Source: Haplomitrium mnioides
Lineage: Eukaryota > Marchantiophyta > Haplomitriopsida > Calobryales
Length of the DNA: 31,041 nucleotides
Assembly (NCBI GenBank): GCA_049999725.1
Contig: JBNGIS010016446.1
Span: forward strand, 1-31,041
Reading direction: 5' to 3'
The position numbers and the translations under genes were made by a program. Of this stretch, positions 1-22,712 are shown piece by piece (position 1 is the first letter of the stretch; every line of letters begins with the position of its first letter). The notes beneath the pieces were generated by a model. That model was not told the origin of the DNA and ran no database searches. It saw only the letters and a list, made by a program, of their open reading frames with translations.

Positions 1-23
1 AGAGCTTAACTAGTTTCAATGGA

Positions 24-454
24 ATGAAAAGCTTGACAAGAATTAGAATCACTTTGTTTCATCTAGATGATATGGTTGATGAGAATTCTTGTAGAATGTT
101 GGTAGATTGTGATAGTTTTGAAAATTTTATGTCATTACATTTTGCGAAAAAAATCAAATCTAAAACTTTGCCCATCAAGGGAAGTTTTGTGACTATGGCC
201 GATGGCAAAAAAATGAGGTGTTCCACTTACACAAGCTATTTCTTCTAAAGATTGGGAAAGAGTTTGAGAAATCTATGGATTTTATTATTGCAACCGTACA
301 ATATGAAATTGTTTTAGGCTTTCTTTGGCTTGAAGATCGATCCGCTCAAGTTGATTGGGAAAAACAACAAATTCAAATTACTTTACAAAGAAAACAATTT
401 CTTTTGTGGTGTTTGGCATCGTTGGTAGAAAACCCCCAAATTAGTTTAGCATAA
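24..454 (+). pseudogene. Retrotransposon aspartic protease remnant
   Basis: Two overlapping reading frames (24-248 and 218-454) carry the retropepsin-like part of the polyprotein. The first contains LVDCDSFENFMS, the place where plant gypsy proteases carry a D-[ST]-G active site. Here it reads D-C-D, so the catalytic signature is lost. The second contains EIVLGFLWLEDRSAQVDWE, matching the conserved flap and C-terminal region of the same domain. The switch of frame between 218 and 248 is a frameshift. It is non-functional and belongs to the element that continues rightward into reverse transcriptase. Confidence 0.7.
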
Positions 455-519
455 TGTTTTGATGAAGAAAGAGTTGTCTGTTTTTGCTATATAGTTCAAG
501 TCTATCATGGACTTGAATA

Positions 520-1920
520 AAGAGGGAGGGAAACTTGTATCGACCTCAATGATTGATGATATTTTGAAGAAGTTTGCAGATGTATTTCTAGATGATTTGC
601 TAAAATAGTTGCCAAATGATCATAGAACGCCCTTTCCAATTGAGTTGATACCAGAAAGTACTTCGTATAATCGGTCTATATATTGGTTTTCGTCATAAGA
701 GTTGGAAGAGCTTTGCAAGACCTTGATGGATCTTCTTGAGAAGGATTTCATTCAGTATAGTACTTTGCCTTGTGAAGCATTGATATTCTTTGTACCAAAG
801 AAAGATGGTGGATTTTGTCTTTGTACTGATTATCGTGGTTTGAATAATCAAAAAGTAAAGAATGCTTATTCTTTACTGCATATTGATGATTTGTTGGATT
901 AATTAAGTGGTGTGCAATTTTTTTCCAAGCTAGATCTTTGAATTGGCTATTGGAAAATTGCTATCAAGCCAATTGATGTGCCAAAGATAGTTTTTTGCAT
1001 AAAGTATAGATATTTTGAGTGGAAGGTTCTTACATTTGGTCTTACTAATGCTCTCGCCATATTCATGGATTAAATACATCAAATTTTTGATGGGCTATTG
1101 GATAAGTCAGTTTTGGTATTCTTGGATGACATTCTTATTTTTAGGAAAACTAAAACAGAACATCGCAATCATCTGAAAGAAGTATTGCAAAGGTTGCACA
1201 CTTGGAAGTTTTACTACAAGAGATCTAAGTGCGAATTTTGAAAGCAAGAGGTTACTTACCTAGGGCACAAGGTGTCTGCAGATGGCATCAAGATGAAAGA
1301 AGAGAAAATTAAGGCTATCACAGAGTGGCCAACACCAAAGGAAGCAAAGGACATTAGAGCCTTCAATGGATTGGCAAGCTTCTACCGACAATTCATCTAT
1401 TATTATGCATATATTGTTGTACTACTTATAGATCTGCTAGGCAAAGAGGTCAAGTTTCAATGGACTACCAAAGAGTAAGTGATATTTCAACAACTCAAGG
1501 ATGCAATCTCTTCTCATCCTATTCTACAACCATATGATCCAAAGGCACATTGTATAGTTGATTTTGATGCTTCTAATTTTGCTATTGGAGCAATTTTACA
1601 GCAAGAGTTTGAGGATGAACTTCATCCAATTGGCTTCATGTCATGCCAATCAAATGCAGTGGAGAGAAACTATTCTACAAAGGATCAAGAACAATTAGCA
1701 ATGGTTTATGCAACCAAAATGTGGAGGCACTATCTTTTCGGAAGACCTGTGCTTACGCGCACAGATCACAAGCCATTGTTACAAGCAATCCATTTGGAAA
1801 ATATGACAAGTTGCCATCATCAATAGGAAGATCAATTGCAACCTTTTGATATCAAGCTCGAAGGTTCCACACCATTTCTGATGCATTGTCACAAAGGCCA
1901 GATCATCGAGTGAATACAAT
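520..1920 (+). pseudogene. Retrotransposon reverse transcriptase and RNase H remnant
   Basis: A mostly single frame reads through RT and RNase H of the gypsy polyprotein, broken by stops. Recognisable blocks are the linker before RT (about 540-660), the RT palm start with VPKKDGG and LCTDYRGLN (792-847), the FSKLDL block (922-939), the polymerase active site as FLDD (about 1120-1131, where most relatives have Y-x-D-D), the TYLGHKVSADGIKM block (1255-1296), the AITEWPTPKEAKDIRAF block (1315-1365), and RNase H with VDFDASNFAIGA and RTDHKPL (1557-1785). In-frame stops fall near 607, 900, 939, 1071, 1240, 1476 and 1824. The end of RNase H (DALSQRPDHRV, 1880-1912) lies in another frame, so a frameshift lies near 1840-1860. 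Confidence 0.88.
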
Positions 1921-2129
1921 AGAGGTGAGCAACATTAACATCTTACATTTAGATGAGGCAACTAGTAGGAGTTATCGTCAAAAACTATAAGAAAGATAAT
2001 TTTTTTAGTCTTGTTCGGGCACGATTGGCCGTCAAAGATAGTGAGTGTCATTCTTTTTCCATTTGAGATGGTGTTCTCTATTGAAACTATCAAATATATG
2101 TTCCACAAAATGATACGTTTCAAATAGCT

Positions 2130-2843
2130 TGTTTACAAGAAGGGTATGACATTCCCATCTCTGGGCATCTTGGAGTAGATAAAACTACAGAGTTGTTTCA
2201 ATGCACTTGGTGATAGCTTAACTTGGCTCGAGATGTTCATGGGTTTGTTTGTTCATGTGAAAGTTGTTAACAAAACAAAGCTTCAAATCGAAAACCAGTG
2301 GGACTTCTTCAACCATTACCAATGCCTACTACTCGTTGAGAACATGTAAGTTTGGATTTTGTCACTTCACTTCCAACTACGCCACGTGGGTTTACTACTA
2401 TTGTGGTGTTTGTGGACAAGCTCAACAAGCAGATTTATTTAACACCAACGGTGGATACAATAGATGCTCCACAATTCGCAACAATTTACTTTGATATTGT
2501 CTTTTGTCATCATGGAATGCTCAAGGTGTTAATATCTGATAGAGATCCGCGTTTCACTAGAAAGTTTTGGCGAGAGTTGTTCAAACTTGTAGGAACCAAA
2601 CTTTCTATGTCTACTGCTTATCATCTGCAAACAGATGGGCAAACAGAGCGTGCTAATTGCATTGTAGAGAATATGCTTTGTGTGTTCATAAATGTTGCTA
2701 ATTGCACTATGGAGAATATGCTTCGCGTGTTCATAAATGTTCATCACACCAATTGGGATAGTTTTTTTTTTTTATCGATTGTGGAGTTTGCTTACAACAA
2801 CTCCAAACAAGCAAGTACTAGGTTTTCTCTTTTTCTTTCTTAA
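2130..2843 (+). pseudogene. Retrotransposon integrase remnant
   Basis: The H2C2-type zinc-binding segment begins near 2140 with DIPISGHLGVDKTTELFQ and continues, with stops, through CSCESC (about 2256-2270). The catalytic core is open at 2352-2843: MDFVTSLP, then IVVFVDKLNK carrying the first acidic residue, VLISDRDPRF carrying the second, and STAYHLQTDGQTERAN leading to the VEN segment with the glutamate. The DDE arrangement is therefore visible. A 45-bp in-frame tandem duplication (2652-2741) inserts 15 extra residues just after the glutamate-bearing helix, and the frame ends early at 2843. Confidence 0.88.
2652..2741 (+). repeat. 45-bp tandem duplication inside integrase
   Basis: Two adjacent 45-base copies, 2652-2696 and 2697-2741, each start GCTAATTGCA and end TTCATAAATGTT. 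They differ at about six positions. The duplication keeps frame and repeats the residues NCIVENMLCVFINV as NCTMENMLRVFINV. It is not a normal feature of the integrase fold. Confidence 0.9.
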
Positions 2844-3480
2844 TTCGGATCAACACACTCTTATTCCCAATGGTTTGCTTTCTCCTTCTTCTTCCAATGT
2901 TCTAGATATTTCTACATTTTTGTCTCGTTTATCTTCTTCTTTACAAGCTGGCCGTAACCATCTTACTATTGTTCTAAATCGGCAAAAAAATATGCCAATA
3001 GCCATCGTCGTGATGTTTTTTATGTTTTAGGTGACCAAGTTATGCTATCTACTCATGATTTCCCATTGACTTTAAATACTCATGTTTGTAAATTCTCTTT
3101 TGCTTGGATTAGTAATTTATCTATTTCTCATGTTATTTCTCCTGTTGCTTATAAACTTGATCTTCCTCTTCATATGAAGATTCACCTTATGTTCTATATC
3201 TCTAAACTTAAGCCTTTTGCTCCTAGTCCATCTTCTTTTCCAAATCGTGTTCAACTTCCTCCTTCGACTATTGTTCTTGATGATCATGAAGAATTTAAAG
3301 TGGACTACATTTTGGCAAAAAGAACTATCAAGCGAGAGCGATATCCACAAGTTCAATACAAGATTTTGTAGAAAGGCTATCCACTTCATAATGCTAATTA
3401 GGAACCTTCTTCAAATCTTGAGAATGCTTAAGAGGTTATTCAAATATTTGAAAGTTGCGGCAATGACGAGTACGTCATCG
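2844..3480 (+). pseudogene. Integrase C-terminus and chromodomain remnant
   Basis: An open stretch at 3042-3371 reads through the C-terminal integrase region (ISPVAYKLDLPLHMKIHLMF and ISKLKPFAP) into a chromodomain start (DDHEEFKVDYILAKR). The same frame continues past a TAG at 3369-3371 into KGYPLHNAN, a second TAG, then EPSSNLENA, a TAA, then EVIQIFES. This is the ordinary chromodomain layout of plant chromoviruses, which is thought to help target integration to marked chromatin. Two stops fall where family members usually have tryptophan, one of them in the methyl-lysine cage area, so the domain is dead. Confidence 0.8.
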
Positions 3481-3621
3481 ACTAGAAGGTGAAGATTATG
3501 TAATAGTACAAATATAAGGCTGTGCTAATTATAAGAAAATAGAGAGGAGTAAAAGAAGTGGCATGGGGTTACTTTTAGGGTTAAGATAAGATTACTTGCT
3601 TTCAAAGTCACTTTTAGAGTT

Positions 3622-3692
3622 TTAGGGTTGAAATTAGAAGTGACTTCTAAGTGATCAATTTAGGGTTGAAACTAGAAGTGACTTGTAAGTGA
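3622..3692 (+). repeat. Short direct repeat in the LTR-like block
   Basis: TTAGGGTTGAAATTAGAAG at 3622 is repeated 38 bases later as TTAGGGTTGAAACTAGAAG at 3660. Each is followed by TGACTT(C/G)TAAGTGA. Two nearly identical 33-base copies sit 30-100 bases upstream of the TATA box, as upstream enhancer repeats often do in LTRs. Confidence 0.85.
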
Positions 3693-3721
3693 AAAAAGAG
3701 GGACGACACCCCCTTCTCTTG

Positions 3722-3729
3722 TATAAATA
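3722..3729 (+). promoter_or_regulatory. TATA box of the LTR
   Basis: TATAAATA preceded by a C/T-rich stretch. This is a good plant TATA consensus. In an LTR it would place the transcript start about 30 bases downstream, near 3755-3765. Confidence 0.5.
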
Positions 3730-3990
3730 GAAGGGCTTCATAGCCTCACTCTTCATTCTAGAATTCTTTTCAATTTGGTTTGGCTCTTTGGTTGCTTGGC
3801 TTTGGCTTGCACTCTTGGCTTTGGTTTGCTGATTGGCATTGAGTTGTGTAACTCTATTAGAGTTATCTTGAAGTTGTTACTATTTGAAAGTTTGTCTTTG
3901 AGTTCTTTTATATCTTTCATTGTTGGTCAAATATTTGTAAGCCTTCTTCACGTTCAATTAATTTTATGTTTCTCTACACAATTGGTGGTA

Positions 3991-4720
3991 TAATTTGAAT
4001 CATACGATTTTCTCTCTTACTTTTAAAAGTTTCAATACACTAGAATATAACTAATGCAATAATTGTATATAGAAATTTTCATCATATAAGAGTCATTTAT
4101 CTAAAAAAAATACAAGTAAAATTTATTGTAGATTGAATATATGTAAGCATAGTTGTTTAAATGGAGTTTTTCAGTTAGAATTATATACCAATATGCAAAT
4201 TTCCATAGTTGAAGAGCAAGATATGTATATAAGTGGGTTCCAAAACCACGTATTACATAGTATCTTATATATGATATTCATAAGTTAATATATATATCAC
4301 TATATAAGACCATATTTATATGATCAAACTTTGCTTGCAATTAAGTTACTTTGAGATGCTTAGTGTTTTCATCTATGAATAGAAGAGAAAGCCATAGTTC
4401 ACATCGACTTTTTCCTCTACAAAACAAACTTGCTCGTTACTTTCATATGAATGCAAACTACAACTCTCTTGTACTGTTTTCTATCATTACTTGATATTTC
4501 TGACAATTTTCAATTACATAGATTCAATATTACAAAAGTAAATTCTTATAATGTTTACTTAGAAGATAAATATCTTTGAAATATAGAAATTGGTTTAAAA
4601 AACAAAATGGGAAATATAGCTTCTAATTCCTCTTATACTTATTTTTTTAACTTAGTTGGAAGAAGTTAATAAACCTTTCACTTAGTGAGGCTAAGTGGGA
4701 TTACTTAGTCTTAACAAAGC
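3991..4720. other. AT-rich spacer, no gene seen
   Basis: Strongly AT-rich DNA with TA-rich runs (for example 4280-4310). No convincing reading frame, RNA gene or element end was found. It could be older element sequence or plain intergenic DNA. Confidence 0.6.
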
Positions 4721-5414
4721 TGAGGGAAACGAGTGTAAGATTAGCGAGAAAGCAAGCCAGTTGTGAAGGAAATGAAGTGGCGCTTGTGTGGAGTGTGTGC
4801 AGGTGAAGCTGTGGCTGGCTGGGTGGGGCCACAGTGAGACCGTGTTCTGCGCACAGCCCAGCACATGTGCTAAGCTTTCATCTATCTTCTGGTTATGGTA
4901 CCTGTCTCTAACACAACGAGTGCGACGAGTGTGCGACGGGTTTTTCTGTTACGTTGTTCATTGCTACTGTACAAATATTTCCTCGTGGATCATATAGCTA
5001 GCTGATAAAAGTCAAACCCGGAAAGAAGTGCGCAGCACGGGAGTTTGTCGAGGTGCTGGAGTATCTTAACGACTTTCAGCAAATGCCGACGCTTGGTACC
5101 AGCACAAGAATTTGGACACGAGCACGCAGGTGTGGATCTCCTTTGCTGCAGGAGATAAGATCAGGAGATCACCCGCTGTAGGAAACATTTTGTTGCCTTT
5201 GACGAATGCACTCCTTTTGCGAACCCGGGAGTGTTAGAAGGATGTGTTCTCTGTTCCTGAGGTGCTTGTATGCTGGATGATCTTGTTTGAAAGTTGAAAA
5301 CGACCGTAATGCCGCTTATATGTCTCTCCAAACAACAGTGTTGTATTCTTCTGTTATAACTACTAGTGCTGGCCATTGCGATTCGTTAAAGCATAGTTTC
5401 CGTTACATACATAC

Positions 5415-5508
5415 ACTGTCAAGTAAGCGAGGTCAAGATGATGATGGACGCGCTCTCCTAAACTGTCAAGTCAGCGAGGTCAACATGATGATGGACGCAC
5501 TCTGTCTC
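5415..5508 (+). repeat. 47-bp imperfect tandem duplication
   Basis: ACTGTCAAGTAAGCGAGGTC at 5415 recurs at 5462 as ACTGTCAAGTCAGCGAGGTC. Both are followed by AA(G/C)ATGATGATGGACGC. The period is 47 bases with only a few differences, so the duplication is fairly recent. Confidence 0.9.
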
Positions 5509-5855
5509 ATGCTACGCGAGAAGAAGAGGCGAGGAGGATAGCTATTGAACTATAGTTCCATTAGCTCGAAACCAAGTTGCAGTTTATTTGACAACCTCAA
5601 ATCCTGGTTATACTCTGCAGGACTTGGCCTTGAACTGAACATTATGACGTAGTCTTGTAGAGATCATGGCGACATTGTTGCTTTAGGGCGACGTTGTTGT
5701 GTTTGGTCTGTGCGTGGGGTAAGTTAACTTTCAAACTGTTGATTACTCCTAATCACACACCGTAGAGCGTTCTTGGGAATGGAGCGAGGCAACAGAGATA
5801 AGAAAGCAGCAACGGTGGTCCTGGGCTTTGCTTCACTTTTCGGCCTGGGTTTACG

Positions 5856-5992
5856 AGTTTTGAGTCCCAGGCTTGTCTCGAACATTAATGTTGGCCTTTG
5901 TTTTCTATGGTGTCCTTCTACTTACACGATGGTGAATTTTGTGTCCTAGCCTTGTCTCGAGCATGACTGTAGGCCTATGTTACTAGATGGTG
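5856..5992 (+). repeat. Diverged direct repeat, period about 80 bp
   Basis: The segment near 5856 (TTTTGAGTCCCAGGCTTGTC, then TCGAACATTAATGTTGGCCT) is echoed from about 5937 (TTTTGTGTCCTAGCCTTGTC, then TCGAGCATGACTGTAGGCCT). Similarity covers roughly 55 bases with scattered substitutions. Confidence 0.7.
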
Positions 5993-6432
5993 AGGTATAT
6001 GACAGCTAATACTTTACACCCAGGAGAGTTCAGAGGGCTGTTAATAGGAAACAATTCTAAGAACGCACTTAAAGTAGAAGTGCTCCTTTGAATACCTGAT
6101 GTTTTACTCTGTGCCTATCTCTGTTGTCAGCAATCCATATGAGAAGTCCGTCAATCTCTGGACGCAAGTCTTCAGATCGCGAAGTCCTGCGACCCCTGTG
6201 AGTAAGTCTTTAGTTCCCCATGAATGTCAATCTCTGACGAGTACCAAGGCTTACCGGACGGTAATCTCGGTGTGGCCGGAAAATTCCACCACATAATAAA
6301 CAGAAGATTTCAAGTCAATTCACTGATTATCGACATTCACTGATTCACTTCATTTTGGGTTCTCAACTTGCACCTACTCATCTCATAGTACGGTAGAAAG
6401 CAAAGGCCTATGGTTTGACTTGAGATGCTTCC

Positions 6433-6690
6433 TACATAATGCTTAATTTACATCTACCAAGCTCACAATATGAATGTAGGCTATGTCTAGGTTTTGAACA
6501 CAAGCAACACTTTGTATTGGGGTGACTTGAAGCAATGGTTTAGGGTTTAAATGTAAGCAACACTTGTGTTCGATGCCCAAATTTGCATTTACTCAATTGA
6601 CACTTGTATTGAATGCTCAATTTGCACCTACCAAGTTCCAAATACAATTGTAGGCAAAGTTTTGGGGTTTAGCATTGATTCGTGGAACTG
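6433..6690 (+). repeat. Degenerate minisatellite-like repeats
   Basis: Variants of two motifs recur. One is AATTT(A/G)CA(T/C)CTACCAAG followed by TGTAGGC (near 6444 and 6619). The other is AAGCAACACTTTGTATTG or AAGCAACACTTGTGTTCG (near 6502 and 6556), with a partial CACTTGTATTGAATGCTCAA near 6601. The copies are spaced unevenly and diverged, so exact units are hard to define by eye. Confidence 0.6.
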
Positions 6691-7444
6691 TGCCAGCTGA
6701 ACTAGGTTACAGTACAGTGCCATATGTGTGGGGATTACAAATGACTTCAGGTTAGCTACTTGTAGTGACTGGTGTTTTCAACCATAAGAATGGAAAACAT
6801 TAATGTTGTTGAATTGTTCAGCTCTTCAGATTTGGGCCTGGCCCAGCAAGCAAGAGAGAGACAAAGAGACCCTCGCTCCGCAGATGCTGAGCAGATTTCT
6901 TGTCTTGGAATGACGACCTTCGGACTGGGGTTTCAGCACGGTCTTCCTATAGAGGGCCTAAGTGATACGTTAAGTAAAAGACAAGACAAGGTGTTACGTT
7001 TGTGGAGATGTTCGAGATGGGTTGGAATGAAGAAAATTCTTTGGTGCGTTATGTGGGAAACAACAATGCAGGACGGTACGAGGGAGTGTGTTATGCATTC
7101 TGACGGAAGATCCGAGCCCATCGGTGCATACAGGCGGCGCGAGCAGCAGCAGCATGTCCAGACAGTTGGGAGTAGTATGTATGACGAAGGGATTATGTCA
7201 AAATTTCAGATTTACTGTCCGCCAGTACTTGGCAAATGAGGCTGACCTGGAATTGATTTTTCCATGACTACAGGAAATTGGCCTGTTGAAGCTCTTATAG
7301 CGAGGGAAATAGTTTGTATGCATGGCCATGCTTAGCTATGCATGTATGCACTAAGATTCCCCGTCCGTGGTTGCGATTGGTGGAGTGAACTACCCACGTG
7401 TCGCTACTCAGGTGGTTCCGGGTCTCTAGGCTACCGTTCTAGTT

Positions 7445-7515
7445 GTCCCCCCGTGGACGGGGACTGCTTTGCCGGGAGGGCCATTTCCCGGGATGTCGGC
7501 GCGATTGATATAAGA
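7445..7515 (+). promoter_or_regulatory. GC-rich double hairpin followed by TATA-like box
   Basis: Two inverted repeats, each with a 6-base stem and 8-base loop, lie next to each other: GTCCCC/GGGGAC (7445-7450 with 7459-7464) and CCGGGA/TCCCGG (7472-7477 with 7486-7491). TATAAGA follows at 7509-7515. This may be a promoter of a non-coding transcript or part of a solo LTR. No coding region clearly depends on it. Confidence 0.3.
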
Positions 7516-7895
7516 GCTCACTGTTCTTATTTCGTGATTTATAGTTTATTATCATATCTACAGTGGCTCCAAAAAAAGTCAATACGCGATTGAAATACAG
7601 GTTGACAAAAGAAATCTAGTTATGTGGTCCTCATTACTGCAAGATTAGCGCTACCATTACTTCACCAAACCATATGAGGATTAAAATAGTCACTTAGGAC
7701 AGAGATTTAATTAGGCCAAGGTATGCAGACACCAGCGTAGACTGAGCAGAGATACGTAATAAGACAAACTATTTAAAAATAATACAAGAAAACTTAAGAA
7801 GGCGTATTTTGTTCGATTGAGAGCTTTTTAACGTTATTATGGTTCTTACAGTGGGATGAACGTATGCAGGCCGGCCGATGGAGATGGTATGGCAT

Positions 7896-7934
7896 GGGAT
7901 GGGATGGGATGGGATGGGCATGGGTGGGCATGGG
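7896..7934 (+). repeat. (GGGAT)n microsatellite / G-quadruplex-type tract
   Basis: Eight runs of GGG separated by one to three bases: four GGGAT units followed by GGGCAT and GGGT variants. The pattern meets the usual requirement for a stable intramolecular G-quadruplex on the + strand. It lies about 820-860 bases upstream of the PP4R3 start codon, outside any element I recognise. Confidence 0.85.
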
Positions 7935-8639
7935 CATGTGCCCACATTTTGACGCAGTTTGTTCGGTGCTTGTGTCCGTCTGTCTGTTGTGCACTTGGGG
8001 AAGCAAGCTTGCGCAGGGGAAGGGACGAGGAGAGAGCAGCAGCAGCAGGACGCCAGCAGTATGGAGGCGCCCGAGGACCAGCAGTCGCAGGGAGTGTAGA
8101 GGCGAAGGAAGTAGCGGGAAAGGAGGAGAAAGGTAGTTTGCGAAGAGGGAGAGGCAGGGTAGGGATGAGGACGTGGATAGGTAGCGAAGGAGGTTGCGAT
8201 GGACAAGTTTGAGGTTCGAAGCGCCCCGCACTTACGCGAGAGGAAAATTTTAGGGTAGACTGGAATGCTAGGGAGGCGTCTATAGAATTGAGGGGAGAAG
8301 TTGTGGCTGTGGCGGGAGATAAAAGGGAATGAGGGTACGCCGGGACTGGGTGAGGGATGAAGGTATGGAACACAGGATTTGCGGTTGGCTTGCGTGGTTG
8401 ATGGTTGATGGTGACAGTGGTGATGTCCCCATGGTTAGTTTCGGCTGTGTACATGGATGCGTAAAGGGAAGCATGGCAGGGCTTGATTCGGGTGCTTCCG
8501 TCGTTCTGAACGTGGGATTTGCTTGAGTAGGCCTGGGTGGGGGTAGGAGTGTTGCTCCCGAGATACATTGCCTTCTGAGTTGATTAGGTTACCTACTTTG
8601 GCTACCGTGGTCAGCAATTCTTCTCATAGGTGGCCTTGG

Positions 8640-8754
8640 ACGACATTTTCTGGTTCGTTGCTTGTGTGAATTTCCATACCCGGTTTTTTATTTTCCGAGT
8701 CTCACTCCTTCATTCTCCTTCCGGTTTCCGGGAACGTAGCACGTTCCCACACAC
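8640..8754 (+). promoter_or_regulatory. Probable core promoter/5' leader of the PP4R3 gene
   Basis: The 115 bases before the start codon are C/T-rich (for example 8698-8724), which is typical of plant leaders and pyrimidine patches around transcription starts. No clear TATA box is present, as is common for housekeeping plant genes. The exact transcript start cannot be placed from sequence. The preceding 8000-8230 stretch is G/A-rich and may belong to the promoter. Confidence 0.4.
8730..8748 (+). promoter_or_regulatory. Perfect 8-bp hairpin just before the start codon
   Basis: GGGAACGT and ACGTTCCC are exact inverted copies separated by AGC, ending 6 bases before the ATG at 8755. As RNA this would form an 8-bp stem with a 3-base loop in the 5' leader. 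As DNA it is a palindromic ACGT-containing site. The function is unknown. Confidence 0.6.
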
Positions 8755-22418
<13,664 letters not shown>

Positions 22419-22622
22419 CTTTGTTCCTGATAGATAACAGCTATCCTTTTTTTCATGTGAAACATGAGATGCCTTCTTCCAAGCTTGCAGGTCTGTGCAT
22501 ATTACTTTCATCACACAGGCTCCACCACATCTCCTCTTCTCTGATCATTCAAGCAAGGTGATTACCTGTGGTGGGGAAAGTAAAGGGTACTTCCAAACTC
22601 TCCTGAGATTGGATTGCTGTTG

Positions 22623-22712
22623 GATCAACTGCTCATGAAGATTTGCTACTTGGTCAGCCACACCACAGATCAACTGCTCATGAAGATTTGCTACTTGGTC
22701 AGCCACACCACA
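22623..22712 (+). repeat. Perfect 45-bp tandem duplication in the 3'UTR
   Basis: Bases 22623-22667 are repeated exactly at 22668-22712, starting GATCAACTGCTCATGAAG and ending GCCACACCACA. No differences are seen, so the duplication is recent or an assembly artefact. Confidence 0.97.

Larger units (their letters stand above)
1..3990 (+). mobile_element. Degenerate Ty3/gypsy chromovirus, 3' part
   Basis: Remnant of a plant LTR retrotransposon entering from the left edge. Translated pieces occur in the Ty3/gypsy order: aspartic protease (24-454), reverse transcriptase and RNase H (about 520-1920), integrase zinc finger and core (about 2130-2843), C-terminal region with a chromodomain (3042-3460), then an LTR-like block with a TATA box (about 3540-3990). 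Integrase downstream of RNase H defines Ty3/gypsy rather than Ty1/copia, and a terminal chromodomain defines the chromovirus branch. At least nine in-frame stops and at least one frameshift (about 1840-1860) interrupt the coding region, so it cannot encode a working polyprotein. The gag region and 5' LTR lie outside the window. The right boundary is approximate because no matching LTR or target duplication is visible. Confidence 0.9.
3540..3990 (+). repeat. LTR-like block of the chromovirus (probable 3' LTR)
   Basis: Directly after the chromodomain comes a purine-rich run (about 3538-3560, resembling a polypurine tract), then about 430 bases with promoter-like organisation: internal direct repeats, a TATA box at 3722-3729 and a T-rich downstream part. 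Position and composition fit a 3' LTR. No second LTR is in the window, so the ends are estimates and the TG...CA termini cannot be confirmed. The short frame at 3775-3993 within it is not considered coding. Confidence 0.55.
4721..7855. other. Intergenic region with diverged short repeats, no supported gene
   Basis: Base composition becomes clearly richer in G and C from about 4720. The region holds several imperfect tandem repeats (listed separately) and a GC-rich hairpin block near 7445-7515. The longest frame (6772-7239, 155 codons) has no recognisable domain, contains Gln/Arg-rich low-complexity sequence and is not supported as a gene. Confidence 0.5.

Noticed and set aside
3775-3993. Hydrophobic 72-codon frame resembling a membrane peptide
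   Set aside because: Lies in the T-rich part of the LTR-like block; T-rich DNA gives Leu/Phe-rich translations by composition alone.
3980-4000. Possible primer-binding site (ATTGGTGGTATAATTTG)
   Set aside because: Only weakly like the plant initiator-Met tRNA site, and a 3' LTR would not be followed by one. Too weak to call.
5415-6690. CRISPR-like array
   Set aside because: The repeats are adjacent or diverged, without regular unique spacers, and the surroundings are plant nuclear DNA.
6772-7239. 155-codon frame on the + strand
   Set aside because: No recognisable domain, Gln/Arg-rich low-complexity stretch, no support from neighbours or clear promoter; likely chance.
8160-8226. tRNA-like B box (GGTTCGAAG) near 8212
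   Set aside because: No A box, acceptor stem or cloverleaf found upstream.
7846-8568. 240-codon minus-strand frame as a protein gene
   Set aside because: Low-complexity Ser/Pro/His sequence read from a stop-poor C/T-rich strand, with two other open frames over the same bases. Not kept as a gene.
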